Below are positions 24,096-31,784 of a stretch of 53,548 nucleotides of DNA, in pieces. Under the pieces are notes generated by a model. It searched no databases, had not been told where the DNA came from, and worked only from the letters and a program-made list of their open reading frames with translations. A program made the translations under genes and the position numbers. Origin of the DNA: Dysosmobacter segnis (lineage in GTDB: Bacteria > Bacillota > Clostridia > Oscillospirales > Oscillospiraceae); the NCBI RefSeq assembly GCF_014297285.1, contig NZ_JACOQI010000020.1, positions 1 to 53,548 of the forward strand, in the 5' to 3' direction. Every line of letters begins with the position of its first letter. The first letter of the stretch is position 1.

Positions 24096-24207
24096 TTAGG
24101 TGAGTTAGGTGAGTAATCGGGCATAAATGCCTATAACTCTCTCTTATACGCGCGTATATAGAAATAGTTATAGGGAAATGCACCCGATTACTCACCTTTA
24201 TCACCTT
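24096..24207. repeat. 112-bp near-palindromic element, copy A
   Basis: The left arm starts TTAGGTGAGTTAGGTGAGTA and the right arm ends in CCCGATTACTCACCTTTA plus TCACCTT. Inner arms CCTATAACT/AGTTATAGG and TATACGCGCGTATA are nested, so nearly the whole element can fold. Its reverse complement matches copy B at 47261-47372 over the same 112 bp. Just upstream (24013-24037) lie extra direct repeats of AAGGTGAT. It separates the early operon from the terminase genes. Function unknown. Confidence 0.8.
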
Positions 24208-24233
24208 GGCGACTTTGAAAGGAGAAAACAACT

Positions 24234-24782
24234 ATGGCAGATAAAATTGTGAAAAAGCGCACTCGGCCTGATCGTAAGGAAGCCCTGAGCGTTCATACAG
24301 AGCCGGGTGACAACAGAAAATATCTGGAACATTCGATGGTCATGTTGGATTGGCCTGATGTGAATGTAAGAGAACCTGAACAGGTCAAAGAGCGTATGGG
24401 TATGTACTTTGCTCTGTGCGCTCAGGACGATATGAAGCCCTCGGTTGCTGGTATGGCATTGGCTTTTGGAGTTGATAGAACGACTCTATGGAAATGGGCA
24501 AATGGAGTGGATAGTAAGACTTTGCCCACGGAAAGCCGCAACCTCGTTAAAAAGGCGTACCAACTTTTGAACGCACAAATGGAAAACTATATGCAGAATG
24601 GGAAGATCAATCCGGTTGCTGGTATCTTCCTGATGAAGAACAACATGGGCTATGCGGACAAGCAGGAGGTCGTGTTGACACCCAACCAGCAGCTCGGAGA
24701 TCAGGTTCCCGCTGAGGACTTGGAGAAGAAGTATCTCGAAGATGTGGTGGGTGCGTCCAGCGACTATGACCCGGAAGACTGA
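24234..24782 (+). CDS. terS: Terminase small subunit-like DNA-packaging protein
   Basis: A 182-residue protein. A basic N-terminus and a helix-turn-helix-like segment (SVAGMALAFGVDRTTLWKWA) are followed by the GIFLMKNNMGYADKQEVVL signature typical of phage small terminases, then an acidic tail. It recognises the packaging site and recruits the large subunit. It is separated from terL by an inserted 3.5-kb module. Eight CGACT repeats begin at its stop codon. Confidence 0.8.
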   Translation: MADKIVKKRTRPDRKEALSVHTEPGDNRKYLEHSMVMLDWPDVNVREPEQVKERMGMYFALCAQDDMKPSVAGMALAFGVDRTTLWKWANGVDSKTLPTESRNLVKKAYQLLNAQMENYMQNGKINPVAGIFLMKNNMGYADKQEVVLTPNQQLGDQVPAEDLEKKYLEDVVGASSDYDPED

Positions 24783-24783
24783 G

Positions 24784-24865
24784 CGACTTTCACGACTTTT
24801 GCGACTATGGCTTACGACTATGCCGAGCGACTTTGCGACTTTCGCCCGAACGACTTTACGACTTT
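24784..24865 (+). repeat. Array of eight CGACT(T/A)T repeats
   Basis: Copies begin at 24784, 24793, 24802, 24815, 24828, 24836, 24851 and 24859, spaced 8 to 15 bp, directly after the terS stop. The array is a good candidate for a packaging (pac) site or another iterated protein-binding site. It is not coding in any sensible frame. Confidence 0.75.
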
Positions 24866-24871
24866 GACAGA

Positions 24872-24900
24872 GCTGCCGATCTCCTCACGGGGTCGGCGGC
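24872..24900 (+). terminator. Intrinsic terminator after terS
   Basis: GCTGCCGA (24872-24879) pairs with TCGGCGGC (24893-24900) with one G-T pair, and is followed by TTTTCC and nine T. Confidence 0.75.
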
Positions 24901-25059
24901 TTTTCCTTTTTTTTTGGCTGATCGGCGGCGGGTTCCACCGGGGCGGCGTGGGCGCTGCCGGGGTTCCGGCCTGATCTGAAAGCAAAAACATTTTTCAGCC
25001 CTTTATATTGTATAGCTGCCGTATTTGCAAAAAATCTTGATTTTCTTTTGTATTTACGC

Positions 25060-25088
25060 TTGACAAGTAAATGCAAATATGCTATCTT
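25060..25088 (+). promoter_or_regulatory. Promoter of the inserted small-gene module
   Basis: TTGACA (25060-25065), 17 bp, TATCTT (25083-25088). Repeated GTAAATGCAAATA / GTAAACGCAAAT words around it (25067 and about 25106) suggest a regulator site. Confidence 0.7.
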
Positions 25089-25141
25089 GTATTTACCGAA
25101 AGGCAGTAAACGCAAATTGAATTTTGAAAGGGGTTTGCATT

Positions 25142-25492
25142 ATGAAAATTTATGATCTGCCTGTTATGGGTTATGAACGGGCAAAGAGTTTTTACGGAAA
25201 GGCAAAAATCATTGAAACGGACAACGGCGAAAAAGTTTTACAGTCCTACAATACTTTTGTTTGCCGCATCACGGCGGCGGGGCGGTTCGTTCGTATGTGG
25301 GGCGGTTATTCTGCTACCACAATGCGCCATGTAAATAGTTTTCTTTCGTTCTATGATATGAACGGCGGCGGGAAATCGTGGTGGGATATGCAGCCGGTAG
25401 AAACGGAAAAGCCGAAAGCGGCGGATATGACCCCCGCCGAAAGTTTGAAAGCTATGTGTAACCGCCGTGCAGCTAACAACATGAATTATTGA
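25142..25492 (+). CDS. Accessory protein of the inserted module (116 residues)
   Basis: It starts MKIYDLPVMGYERAKSF, with a middle rich in aromatic residues (RFVRMWGGYSATTMRHVNSF). GAAAGGGG lies upstream. I recall similar proteins of unknown function in plasmids and conjugative elements of gut Firmicutes. The AT-richer wording differs from neighbouring phage genes, which suggests later acquisition. Confidence 0.6.
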   Translation: MKIYDLPVMGYERAKSFYGKAKIIETDNGEKVLQSYNTFVCRITAAGRFVRMWGGYSATTMRHVNSFLSFYDMNGGGKSWWDMQPVETEKPKAADMTPAESLKAMCNRRAANNMNY

Positions 25493-25506
25493 AAGGGGTG
25501 TATTAA

Positions 25507-25851
25507 ATGAAATTCAAGACAACACAAAAGGCAATCAGGGCGAATTACAATAAAATTATTTGCGTTCCCTATTGCGGATTGCAAACCCTTTTGAATTATG
25601 AAACCCCCGTTGCGTACACAGTACGCCGTGAGGGGTGGGCGGCTGATATTTACGATATGGGCGGCGGGGTTGCCATTGTAACAGGCTATGCCCCTTTCGG
25701 AAATATTCGCCCATCTTATGAATTGCGTGAACGGTATGAAACGCAAGCCGAAAAAATCCGCTATGATTATAGCCTTTCCTATGAACAACAGCGGGAAAGC
25801 CTGAAAAGCCTTGCAAGGGATTTTATAAAGGGGGTTTGCAATCATGAATAA
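25507..25851 (+). CDS. Accessory protein of the inserted module (114 residues)
   Basis: ATG 25507 follows GAAAGGGGTG. The protein has a beta-like centre (YTVRREGWAADIYDMGGGVA) and a charged helical end. Co-directional and tightly spaced with its neighbours. Function unknown. Confidence 0.6.
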   Translation: MKFKTTQKAIRANYNKIICVPYCGLQTLLNYETPVAYTVRREGWAADIYDMGGGVAIVTGYAPFGNIRPSYELRERYETQAEKIRYDYSLSYEQQRESLKSLARDFIKGVCNHE

Positions 25852-26086
25852 GCGTGAATACTGCGAAAGCCGGGAAAGCATTGCATACTATAGCGGCTTG
25901 AATGGGCTTGAAATCAAGGGTATTGAACACGGTATAGATGATTTCATTTATTGCGTTTCCGGGGCATGGGGCGGCGGTAAAGCGTTCCACCGGTGCAAGA
26001 TACAGTACACCCGGAAAGGGGCGGCGTTTTTCCGGGTGCATGGGTATAGGGTTCCACTTGATGAATGTATTAGAATGGGGGTTTAA
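25844..26086 (+). CDS. Accessory protein of the inserted module (80 residues)
   Basis: It overlaps the previous gene by eight bases and has AAGGGGG upstream. It contains CVSGAWGGGKAFHRCKIQYT and a basic C-terminal part. Function unknown. Confidence 0.55.
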   Translation: MNKREYCESRESIAYYSGLNGLEIKGIEHGIDDFIYCVSGAWGGGKAFHRCKIQYTRKGAAFFRVHGYRVPLDECIRMGV

Positions 26087-26088
26087 TT

Positions 26089-26436
26089 ATGAATTACATT
26101 TTCAAAACAACGGCAACAATGAAAGAATACAACAATAAAAAGTGGTACATTGACGGCGGTATTGTTTCAGATATGCGTATAGATGCGGATAGCGTGGAAA
26201 ATGCGCTTGAAATTTACCGGGAACGGGTGGAAAAAAAGCATTGTATCACTATTTCCAAAAATGCCATTAAAAACAAGTCGGAAATGTTCGTTGATCTATC
26301 AGACGGGGGCGCAAAACAAGTTGGTTATGTTATCACGGGTAAAACAGAATTTGACAAGGGCGATTATGCCGGATATAGCACACAATATATTGATCTGTGG
26401 GTGACAATTCTAACCGTTGTTGATACGGTATTTTAA
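26089..26436 (+). CDS. Accessory protein of the inserted module (115 residues)
   Basis: It starts two bases after the previous stop. It has a strand-helix pattern (KWYIDGGIVSDMRIDADSVE, then ALEIYRERVEKK). Function unknown. Confidence 0.55.
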   Translation: MNYIFKTTATMKEYNNKKWYIDGGIVSDMRIDADSVENALEIYRERVEKKHCITISKNAIKNKSEMFVDLSDGGAKQVGYVITGKTEFDKGDYAGYSTQYIDLWVTILTVVDTVF

Positions 26437-26451
26437 TAGGGCGGTGAAAGC

Positions 26452-26523
26452 GTGTATTTGATTTTATTATTGCTTTTGCTGTCGGTGCAAATCCTGATTG
26501 AAATATTGAAATTGAATAAGTGA
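26452..26523 (+). CDS. Possible 23-residue membrane peptide
   Basis: GTG start, a run of hydrophobic residues (YLILLLLLLSVQILIEI) and a basic end (KLNK), ending just before a terminator. The composition resembles small holin-like or type I toxin peptides, but the ribosome site is weak (GGTGA). Confidence 0.35.
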   Translation: MYLILLLLLLSVQILIEILKLNK

Positions 26524-26526
26524 ACG

Positions 26527-26551
26527 CCGCCCCGGTGCTATTCCGGGGCGG
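26527..26551 (+). terminator. Intrinsic terminator of the small-gene module
   Basis: CCGCCCCGG (26527-26535), loop TGCTATT, CCGGGGCGG (26543-26551): a perfect 9-bp stem followed by TTGTTTTTT. Confidence 0.9.
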
Positions 26552-26688
26552 TTGTTTTTTGTGCTTTTTCGGCCTGTTTGGGGCGGCGTGAATGGGTGAC
26601 GGGGGCGGGGGATATGCCAGCGGCAGCGAGGGCGGGGTGAGCTGAAAAATACCCGCAAAAAATAAAAAGACTTATTTACACTTACCTA

Positions 26689-26717
26689 TTGACAATTACA
26701 TTTACCTATGCTATATT
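26689..26717 (+). promoter_or_regulatory. Promoter of the second serine recombinase gene
   Basis: TTGACA (26689-26694), 17 bp, TATATT (26712-26717), 19 bp before the ATG. TTACCTAT occurs twice (26683 and 26702), a possible operator. Confidence 0.75.
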
Positions 26718-26736
26718 ATATGCAAGAGGTGATCTT

Positions 26737-27504
26737 ATGATGACATTCAAAAACGCAATCGGCTATATCCGAGTCTCCACCGAGCGACAGGCCGATGATG
26801 ACAAATACGGTATCGAGGTTCAGAAGCAGGCCATTCTTCTCTACGCTAACGATAACGGTTACAATATCGTAGACTGGAAGGTCGATGAAATCAGCGGTGC
26901 GAAAGATGACCGCCCCGGCCTGAACGAAATCCTTTATGGGGACGATGTAAGCAACCCTCCTTATGAAGCGGTGATCGTATTCAAGAATGACCGTGTGGCT
27001 CGTGATACCAAGCTGTACTTCTACTACCTGTATGTGCTGGAAAAGAAGAACATCAAACTTCTGAGTACGCAGGAGAGCTTCACAGAGGGTAGCGAGTTTG
27101 CCAACATCTATCGTGCGCTGTTACAGTTCGTGGCAGAGCAGGAGAGAAAGAACATCGCTCTGCGAACCGGCAAGGGTCGTTCCATCAAGGCTTCCTGCGG
27201 TGGGTACAGCGGCGGTCGCCGTCCCTACGGCTACAAGGTGGTTGATGGTGTTCTCACCATTGACGAGCAGGAAGCTCCTATCGTGAAGTTCATCTTCGAG
27301 AAACACGAAGACGGCGTTTCCATGCTGGGTATCACGGAGCTGCTGGAAAAGGCGGGATACCAGACCCGTTCCGGCAAGCGGTTTCAGGTGTCCACCATCA
27401 AGAGTATTCTTGGCAACCGCCCTCTGTACGAGGGTATGTATAAATACGGCGACATGAATTGGGTTAAAGGTGTTCATGAGCCGATTTTGAAGACGGAGTG
27501 TTAA
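26737..27504 (+). CDS. Second serine recombinase, resolvase/invertase-like
   Basis: A 255-residue protein. The catalytic region is AIGYIRVSTERQADDD (serine in RVS), followed by VIVFKNDRVARDTK, then the recombinase domain (GRRPYGYKVVDG, TRSGKRFQVSTIKSILGN). It lacks the zinc ribbon and coiled coil of the integrase at 2859 and ends after the recombinase domain. It has its own promoter and lies in the module between the terminase genes. It may mobilise that module, act on the inverted 112-bp elements, or help excision; none of these is shown. Confidence 0.85.
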   Translation: MMTFKNAIGYIRVSTERQADDDKYGIEVQKQAILLYANDNGYNIVDWKVDEISGAKDDRPGLNEILYGDDVSNPPYEAVIVFKNDRVARDTKLYFYYLYVLEKKNIKLLSTQESFTEGSEFANIYRALLQFVAEQERKNIALRTGKGRSIKASCGGYSGGRRPYGYKVVDGVLTIDEQEAPIVKFIFEKHEDGVSMLGITELLEKAGYQTRSGKRFQVSTIKSILGNRPLYEGMYKYGDMNWVKGVHEPILKTEC

Positions 27505-27510
27505 ATAAAT

Positions 27511-27699
27511 ATGAAAGATCTTTATGGACTTCGCAGTGAAGACATAGATATGCTCAAACAGGCAGGTTACGGTGATGACATATTCTATGTTGGAAATTAT
27601 GGAATATCCGATGTAACCGGAGAGCAACTTTTCTTTATTTCGTTCTATACTTCCGAGCAAAAGAATAAAGCCTATAAATATCTTTATGAAAGTAAATGA
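27511..27699 (+). CDS. Small protein after the second recombinase
   Basis: A 62-residue protein, six bases downstream of the recombinase stop, with an acidic N-terminal half (LRSEDIDMLKQAGYGDD). The ribosome site is weak. Function unknown. Confidence 0.5.
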   Translation: MKDLYGLRSEDIDMLKQAGYGDDIFYVGNYGISDVTGEQLFFISFYTSEQKNKAYKYLYESK

Positions 27700-27721
27700 G
27701 GGGTAAGAAAGGTTGGGTGAA

Positions 27722-28192
27722 ATGAAAAAGATGGTGTGGCTGATAGGGCTGGCGGTCATCGTGGTCTTCTTTCTGGTCGGGTGTTCTAAGAAGGACTCGG
27801 CTGAACCTATTGCTTGGGACTCGGCTCTTTCCGAAGCCGGGTTCACCGATGACGAGATCGCAAGCTATCGGGAAGTGTTTGACACCGTAGGGGTGACTGA
27901 TTTCCACGATATTTCTATCGTAGATAATGACCCGATGACCGTGATTTGTGGTAAAATTTATGACAGCGAGGATTTACAGCTCAATGTGACGCTGGAAAAT
28001 CGCCAGATCATTTATGTAGAGTTGGCTGGTATACCTGATACTAAGACCCAAGCCTATTTCAACTGGCGTGGCAAAGTGAAATGGAAGACAGTGAACACGA
28101 AAAAAGCAGTTGAGCTATATTCTGACACCGAGGGCGGCTATTTAGGGGTTCTGGATTGGGACAATAAGACGATTTCGGAGTATGAGGGCTGA
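27722..28192 (+). CDS. Predicted lipoprotein
   Basis: A 156-residue protein. Two lysines, a hydrophobic stretch and the lipobox FLVGC (Cys21) predict signal peptidase II processing and anchoring on the outer membrane face. The mature part is acidic (DSALSEAGFTDDEIASYREV), with no enzymatic motif I know. Surface lipoproteins carried by prophages often block superinfection, a possible role here. AAGAAAGG precedes the ATG. Confidence 0.75.
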   Translation: MKKMVWLIGLAVIVVFFLVGCSKKDSAEPIAWDSALSEAGFTDDEIASYREVFDTVGVTDFHDISIVDNDPMTVICGKIYDSEDLQLNVTLENRQIIYVELAGIPDTKTQAYFNWRGKVKWKTVNTKKAVELYSDTEGGYLGVLDWDNKTISEYEG

Positions 28193-28196
28193 CACC

Positions 28197-28286
28197 ATGA
28201 GGTTTTTTCTCAATGTAATCGGATATTTTCTGATAATCAGTTCTATTTTGCTGGTTCTGGCGTTTGTGATACCGAAAATTTTATAA
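28197..28286 (+). CDS. Tiny membrane protein (29 residues)
   Basis: ATG 28197, four bases after the lipoprotein stop, opens a 29-codon frame that is almost all one membrane span (YFLIISSILLVLAFVIPKIL). Its place directly after the lipoprotein gene and before a terminator supports it. Confidence 0.5.
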   Translation: MRFFLNVIGYFLIISSILLVLAFVIPKIL

Positions 28287-28320
28287 TCGGCTTCTGTAAG
28301 GGCAGGAGTGTCAGCCATGA

Positions 28321-28362
28321 CGGGCTATCTGTGTAGAAATACACGGGTAGCTCGTTTTTTTT
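28321..28362 (+). terminator. Strong terminator closing the inserted module
   Basis: A 15-bp stem with some G-T pairs (28321-28335 with 28340-28354), a GAAA tetraloop and eight T. It resembles the terminator at 31752-31784 in sequence (GCCAT, base, ACGGGCTA). Confidence 0.88.
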
Positions 28363-28380
28363 GTTGGAAAGGAAATGCAC

Positions 28381-30027
28381 ATGAATTATGAAAAACTCTC
28401 CGGCTCTATCCGAGCCGTGATCGACCGGCGACCGGGAGATAACGGAGCGTACAGCGACCTTTTTTCTCTATGCCGGGAGTGGGAAATCAAAGATTTCTCG
28501 GCGGCACATAAGGCGAACAAGGAGCTGCTGGCACTCTCCGCCGATCAGGTAGTCCGTGGCGGCGGGGCGAAGTTCTATGAACAGTGGCGGCGGTGTCTTC
28601 TCTTTGAAGCGCCCCATGATTTTGATTCCTTCATGACCTACATTGAACTCGACCGCAAGCCGGAAAAACGGTTCTATGCTCCCCGTAAGCACTATCTCAG
28701 ACCGATGGTGCAGGGGTTTCAAGATGTTCTGGACGGGAAGCTGCGCCTTTTGACGATCTCCATGCCGAAACGAGCGGGAAAGTCTCAAACGGGTATCAAT
28801 TTTGTGAATATGCTCTCCGGCAAGTTCCCTGACCGTTCGACCCTGATGGAAGGGACAGGTGATGACCTTGTAAAGAGCTTCTACAACGGTTGTCTGGAAT
28901 ACCTGACAGTCCCTAACGAGTATCTGTTCTACGATGTATTCCCGGACGCACGGCTGGTACAGACCAACGCCGACACGAAGACGGTGAACCTGAAAAGCAA
29001 GTCCCGTTTCCCCACCATCATGTGTCGTTCCATTGACGCTCGACAGGTGGGTTTGTCCGAAGCCACCAATGTTCTCTATCTTGATGACTGCGTAGAGGGT
29101 CGTGAGGAAGCGAAGAACCGCCAGCGGCTTGATGACAAGTGGGAAGTGATCTCCGGCGATATTATGGGTCGTGCCATTGAAGGTACGCCCATGGTGTTCA
29201 CGGGAACCCGTTATTCCCTGTATGACCCCATCGGTCGTGTGCAGGAACACGCACAGCGGGAGGGCTGGGCTTGGAGAGCGATTGAGATACCCGCCCTCAA
29301 TCTCGTGACGGACGAGAGCAATTATGAGTATGAACGGGAGGGCAAGAAGGTTTTCACCACCGCCTACTTCCGGGAGCAGCGGGAGCTTCTGAGTGCAGAG
29401 CAGTTTGAGAGCGAGTTCCAGCAACAGCCCTTTGAAGCGAAGGGTCTGCTGTTCAGCAAGGACGAGCTGAACTACTTCTTCGAGCTGCCGAAAGACCGTG
29501 ACCCGGATACCATCATCGCCGTTGGTGATACGGCAGAAAGCGGCTCGGACTCGACTTCCATGCCGGTGGCGATGATATACGGCAGCGATGTGTATATCGT
29601 TGATGTGGTCTTTGATGATTCTCCCGCTGAGGTGACGAAGCCGGAATGTGCCAAGTGTCTGATTGAGAATAAAGTCGCTTCTGCTGTTTTTGAGTCCAAC
29701 AATGCCGGTCAATATTATGCCAGAGATGTTGACCAGATCATTCGTGAGCGTGGGTACTCTGTTGGTATCCGCACGAAGCGCACGATCTCCAATAAGCAGA
29801 CTCGTATCGAGTTCGCTTCCGACAACATCAAGAAGAACTTCTACTTCAAGCACCCTTCCACCTACAAGCGGGGCAGTCAGTATTGGAACTTCATGAAGGA
29901 AGTGACCACCTACACCCGTTCCGGCAAGGTTCCGCACGATGACGCTCCCGACTCCCTCTCCTTATTGGAGAACGAAATTCGTATGCTGTCCGGGGGCAAG
30001 GTGGAGGTCTTCAAGCGTCCCTATTGA
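28381..30027 (+). CDS. terL: Terminase large subunit
   Basis: A 548-residue protein. The ATPase has the P-loop SMPKRAGKSQTG (about 119-130) and Walker B VLYLDDCVEG; the nuclease has VGDTAESGSDST and HDDAPDSLSLLENE, the metal-binding aspartates. It drives DNA into the capsid and cuts the concatemer. ATG 28381 is used because GGAAAGG is better placed for it than for ATG 28375. A strong terminator lies only 18 bp upstream, so transcription must read through or start nearby. Confidence 0.93.
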   Translation: MNYEKLSGSIRAVIDRRPGDNGAYSDLFSLCREWEIKDFSAAHKANKELLALSADQVVRGGGAKFYEQWRRCLLFEAPHDFDSFMTYIELDRKPEKRFYAPRKHYLRPMVQGFQDVLDGKLRLLTISMPKRAGKSQTGINFVNMLSGKFPDRSTLMEGTGDDLVKSFYNGCLEYLTVPNEYLFYDVFPDARLVQTNADTKTVNLKSKSRFPTIMCRSIDARQVGLSEATNVLYLDDCVEGREEAKNRQRLDDKWEVISGDIMGRAIEGTPMVFTGTRYSLYDPIGRVQEHAQREGWAWRAIEIPALNLVTDESNYEYEREGKKVFTTAYFREQRELLSAEQFESEFQQQPFEAKGLLFSKDELNYFFELPKDRDPDTIIAVGDTAESGSDSTSMPVAMIYGSDVYIVDVVFDDSPAEVTKPECAKCLIENKVASAVFESNNAGQYYARDVDQIIRERGYSVGIRTKRTISNKQTRIEFASDNIKKNFYFKHPSTYKRGSQYWNFMKEVTTYTRSGKVPHDDAPDSLSLLENEIRMLSGGKVEVFKRPY

Positions 30028-30037
30028 AAGGTTGGTT

Positions 30038-30066
30038 TTGACAAATACTGTGGCGAATGGTATGAT
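30038..30066 (+). promoter_or_regulatory. Promoter 1 upstream of the portal gene
   Basis: TTGACA (30038-30043), 17 bp, TATGAT (30061-30066). Confidence 0.7.
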
Positions 30067-30079
30067 TAAAGATTAACTA

Positions 30080-30108
30080 TTGACAACCATTGGACACAAC
30101 GGTATACT
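30080..30108 (+). promoter_or_regulatory. Promoter 2 upstream of the portal gene
   Basis: TTGACA (30080-30085), 17 bp, TATACT (30103-30108). ACGGTATAC overlapping the -10 box recurs near 30139, so a regulator may bind here. Together with promoter 1 it likely drives the head and tail genes. Confidence 0.75.
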
Positions 30109-30188
30109 TATAGTTAGAAACCAGCAGAAACCAACAAAACGGTATACGAATGAACAGATAACGATAGGGTGGAAAGGAGGTGCTGTAA

Positions 30189-31625
30189 GTGGGTGCGAGA
30201 ACGTTGTTTGGTCGCCGTGTGATCTATACCGATGTTGCCGAAATCAATGCCGGGAACATCATTGATGTTCTGCAAAAGGCTCTATTCGTCCATCTGCAAA
30301 ACAGCGCCGACATTGACTATCTCTATCGGTACTATCGTGGAGATCAGCCCGTGCTTTACCGGGAGAAGGAAGTACGGCCTGAAATCTGCAACAAGGTCGT
30401 TGAAAACCGAGCCAATGAGATCGTGTCCTTCAAGGTCGGCTATCTGATGGGTGAACCCGTTCAGTATGTGAGCCGAAGCGATGACGAGAACATTTCCGCT
30501 GAGGTCAGCCGCTTGAATGATTATGTTCTCAGCGAGGATAAGCCTGCCAAGGACAAGGAACTGGCGGACTGGTCGCATATCGGCGGAACTTCCTATCGCA
30601 TGGTGCTTCCTGATGGAGAAGCCGATGTGGAGGAAGATGAAGCTCCCTTTGAGATTTTCACCCTTGACCCCCGCTTCGCTTTTGTGGTCTACTCCACCGC
30701 CCTCGGCAATCCTGCCATGATGGGCGTGAAGTATGTGAAGGACGAGAACGGAAACCTGATTTTCAGTTGCTACACCCGTGACCACTACTACGAGGTGGAG
30801 AACACTTGGGCGATCATTCGGAGCGAACCTCAGATTTTGGGTATTCCCATCATCGAGTATCCGGCGAATAAGGCTCGGCTGGGAGCCTTTGAGATCGTCC
30901 TCCCTCTGCTGGACGCTATTAACACCGTGGAGAGCAACCGCCTTGACGGTGTAGAGCAGTTCGTACAGGCGCTCATGCTGTTCCACAATGTTGACATTAA
31001 CACCGAGGATTTTCGCCAGCTCCGTGACGAGGGGGCAATTAAGTACAAGGACATTGACCCGCAGTTCAAAGCTGAAATCGAGTATCTGACCTCGGAAATG
31101 AACCAGACGCAGACGCAGACCCTCGTGGACAGTATGTATAACACCGTCCTGACGATCTGCGGTATGCCGAACCGCAACGGTGGTTCTTCCACCAGCGATA
31201 CCGGCTCTGCGGTCATCATGCGTGACGGTTGGTCGGCAGCGGAAGCGAGGGCGAAGGACTCCGAGCTGATGTTCAAGCAGTCCGAGAAGGATTTCTTGAA
31301 GCTGGTTCTGCGTATCTGCCGTGACCTGAGCGACTTGACGCTGAAACTCAGCGGTCTGGAAATCCGCTTTACCCGCAGAAATTACGAGAATATCACGGAA
31401 AAGGCAAATGTGCTGACTGCTATGCTTGCCAATCCGAAGATCGCCCCGGTTCTGGCCTTTACCCATTGTGGTTTGTTCTCTGACCCGCAGCTTGCGTACC
31501 GTATGAGTATGAATTACGCTGAGGAACAGGAGAAAAAGGCCGCTGAACTCGCAACCAAACAGAAGGAGGTTAATCCTGATGGAAAAGGAAATCCGCCTGA
31601 CCCCGGAAGCGGTCAGACAGATTGA
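30189..31625 (+). CDS. Portal protein, SPP1 gp6-like
   Basis: A 478-residue protein. Features of SPP1-type portals are NKVVENRANEIVSFKVGYLM near the N-terminus, NTVESNRLDGVEQF in the middle, and a C-terminal helical part ending in a Pro/Gly-rich tail. Twelve copies form the DNA entry ring and the docking site for terminase. GTG start with AAAGGAGGTG. It follows terL as expected. Confidence 0.9.
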   Translation: MGARTLFGRRVIYTDVAEINAGNIIDVLQKALFVHLQNSADIDYLYRYYRGDQPVLYREKEVRPEICNKVVENRANEIVSFKVGYLMGEPVQYVSRSDDENISAEVSRLNDYVLSEDKPAKDKELADWSHIGGTSYRMVLPDGEADVEEDEAPFEIFTLDPRFAFVVYSTALGNPAMMGVKYVKDENGNLIFSCYTRDHYYEVENTWAIIRSEPQILGIPIIEYPANKARLGAFEIVLPLLDAINTVESNRLDGVEQFVQALMLFHNVDINTEDFRQLRDEGAIKYKDIDPQFKAEIEYLTSEMNQTQTQTLVDSMYNTVLTICGMPNRNGGSSTSDTGSAVIMRDGWSAAEARAKDSELMFKQSEKDFLKLVLRICRDLSDLTLKLSGLEIRFTRRNYENITEKANVLTAMLANPKIAPVLAFTHCGLFSDPQLAYRMSMNYAEEQEKKAAELATKQKEVNPDGKGNPPDPGSGQTD

Positions 31626-31731
31626 GGAAATCTTGACTACGGGAAAGACCGTTGAGATCGCAGAACGACACGAGAAGGTGATCGTGTGGGCGGTCAGCAG
31701 CAAAAAGAAATATGAACAGCCTATCGCATAG
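31579..31731 (+). CDS. Small protein overlapping the portal end (50 residues)
   Basis: ATG 31579 lies inside the portal gene in another frame, with AGAAGGAGG at good spacing. The product is charged and helical (AVRQIEEILTTGKTVEIAER). A short protein in this position is common in related phages. Function unknown. Confidence 0.65.
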   Translation: MEKEIRLTPEAVRQIEEILTTGKTVEIAERHEKVIVWAVSSKKKYEQPIA

Positions 31732-31751
31732 GTGATAGGAACAGCCATTAC

Positions 31752-31784
31752 GGGCTACTGATACCGAAAAGGTATTGGTAGCCC
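31752..31784 (+). terminator. Terminator-like hairpin after the portal gene
   Basis: GGGCTACTGATACC (31752-31765) pairs with GGTATTGGTAGCCC (31771-31784), followed by TTTTATTTTT. Partial read-through would lower capsid gene transcription, unless a promoter lies in the following leader. Confidence 0.8.

Noticed and set aside
24013..24207. CRISPR array suggested by repeated GGTGA words
   Set aside because: The repeats are short, irregular and part of a palindrome; there are no unique spacers of constant length and no cas genes. No CRISPR array is seen in the window.
24784..24865. Coding repeats
   Set aside because: The CGACT spacing is not a multiple of three and no frame has a start and ribosome site; it is treated as a DNA-binding array.
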